Assembly (NCBI GenBank): GCA_020345705.1
Contig: CP070766.1
Location: 235,631 to 242,432 of the forward strand
Reading direction: 5' to 3'
DNA: 6,802 nucleotides
Source: Candidatus Zixiibacteriota bacterium
GTDB taxonomy: Bacteria > Zixibacteria > MSB-5A5 > GN15 > PGXB01
Positions 6,359-6,802 of the stretch are shown here, in pieces. The translations under genes and the position numbers were made by a program. The notes under the pieces are model-generated. The model searched no databases and was not told the DNA's origin. It saw only the letters and a program-made list of their open reading frames with translations. Numbering within the stretch: the first letter of the stretch is position 1; every line of letters begins with the position of its first letter.

Positions 6359-6802
6359 TCAATTCAAAGAGCCGTGAATACAGTCTCTAAGTTGTTGTAT
6401 TGTGAAAGGTCTTCTTATCCAGCCGAAAACATCTTTGCTGCAATATTCGCCGATGTCTTTCGTTCTTGACGAGAGAATAATTCTGGTAACCGGAATCCTC
6501 GGATCGTCGAAAAAGTTCTCGCAAACCTGACCGGTCTTCCTCTTGCCGAACGAACAGTCAACAACGATATAGTCGGGCCTGAACTTCTCGATCATCATCG
6601 AGCACTCGTACCCGTTCCGGGCAAACCTGATCCGAAGGTCGGCAACCTCCCCAAGTCTCTTCCAGTCCGAAATCAGCCGTTTCCTTCCGGTGAGGACCAG
6701 GACATTTGTCTCCTGCTCCTTGACGAGTTGATAGTAATGGCATTCATCGCACGAGCTCTCGCAGCCAATCCGAAGACAGCCGAGTCCGTCGGGAAGGTCT
6801 CT
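6359..6802 (-). CDS. Cys-rich motif plus degenerate receiver-domain protein (5' end missing)
   Basis: The reading frame stays open from the right window edge to a TGA at 6359-6361, giving 147 visible residues; an internal ATG at 6598 would cut the domain in half and is unlikely to be the start. Visible residues 9-21 hold four cysteines spaced C-x4-C-x3-C-x2-C, followed by HYY, which resembles a metal or Fe-S ligand set. Residues 33-145 look like a response-regulator receiver fold: a first beta strand (NVLVL), a PDYIVVD strand with Asp82 at the phosphoacceptor position, IILSS in place of the usual switch Thr strand, and RRPF in place of the conserved KPF. The acidic pair after the first strand is absent and the conserved Lys is Arg, so ordinary Asp phosphorylation is doubtful and it may be a pseudo-receiver. 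The macro-domain gene starts 38 bases downstream, suggesting co-transcription. What lies N-terminal cannot be seen. Confidence 0.75.
   Translation of the reverse strand, partial: RDLPDGLGCLRIGCESSCDECHYYQLVKEQETNVLVLTGRKRLISDWKRLGEVADLRIRFARNGYECSMMIEKFRPDYIVVDCSFGKRKTGQVCENFFDDPRIPVTRIILSSRTKDIGEYCSKDVFGWIRRPFTIQQLRDCIHGSLN

Noticed and set aside
1..6802. Mobile elements, CRISPR arrays, tRNA or rRNA genes
   Set aside because: No transposase or integrase motif, no regularly spaced direct repeats and no tRNA- or rRNA-like sequence were seen on either strand.

Overview
All coding sequence in this window reads on the minus strand, so transcription runs from high to low coordinates. The content points to an anaerobic or facultatively anaerobic bacterium. 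It includes an HdrD/DsrK-type iron-sulfur protein, a NarI/HdrE/DsrM-type cytochrome b and several cysteine-rich signalling proteins. Lineages such as Desulfobacterota or Zixibacteria-like groups would fit the gene style, but no marker gene is present and this placement is only an inference.

Layout in transcription order: (1) 6802-6359, the 3' part of a gene with a four-cysteine motif followed by a degenerate response-regulator receiver domain; its 5' end lies outside the window. (2) 6320-5784, a macro-domain protein. (3) 5773-5084, a five-helix cytochrome b-like membrane protein. (4) 5047-3290, an HdrD/DsrK-like protein with two ferredoxin-type [4Fe-4S] motifs and a cysteine-rich CCG domain, fused at its C-terminus to a complete receiver domain. 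(5) 3267-1831, a soluble histidine kinase with two PAS domains that each carry the same four cysteines. (6) 1816-1436, a single-domain response regulator. The gaps between these genes are 10 to 38 bases, so 1-6 look like one operon whose promoter is outside the window. (7) After a 217-base gap with a possible promoter and palindrome comes 1218-145, a GT-A/GT8-like glycosyltransferase-type protein. A good rho-independent terminator (stem 55-82) follows it.

The main interest is the operon as a unit. A membrane quinone/heme module (cytochrome b plus HdrD-like subunit) is encoded with a kinase whose PAS domains look built to bind a metal or Fe-S cofactor. The HdrD-like subunit itself carries a phosphorylatable receiver domain that closely resembles the free response regulator two genes downstream. 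A plausible model is that the kinase senses redox state and phosphorylates both the free regulator and the electron-transfer enzyme, giving direct post-translational control of electron flow. This is inference from domains and gene order.
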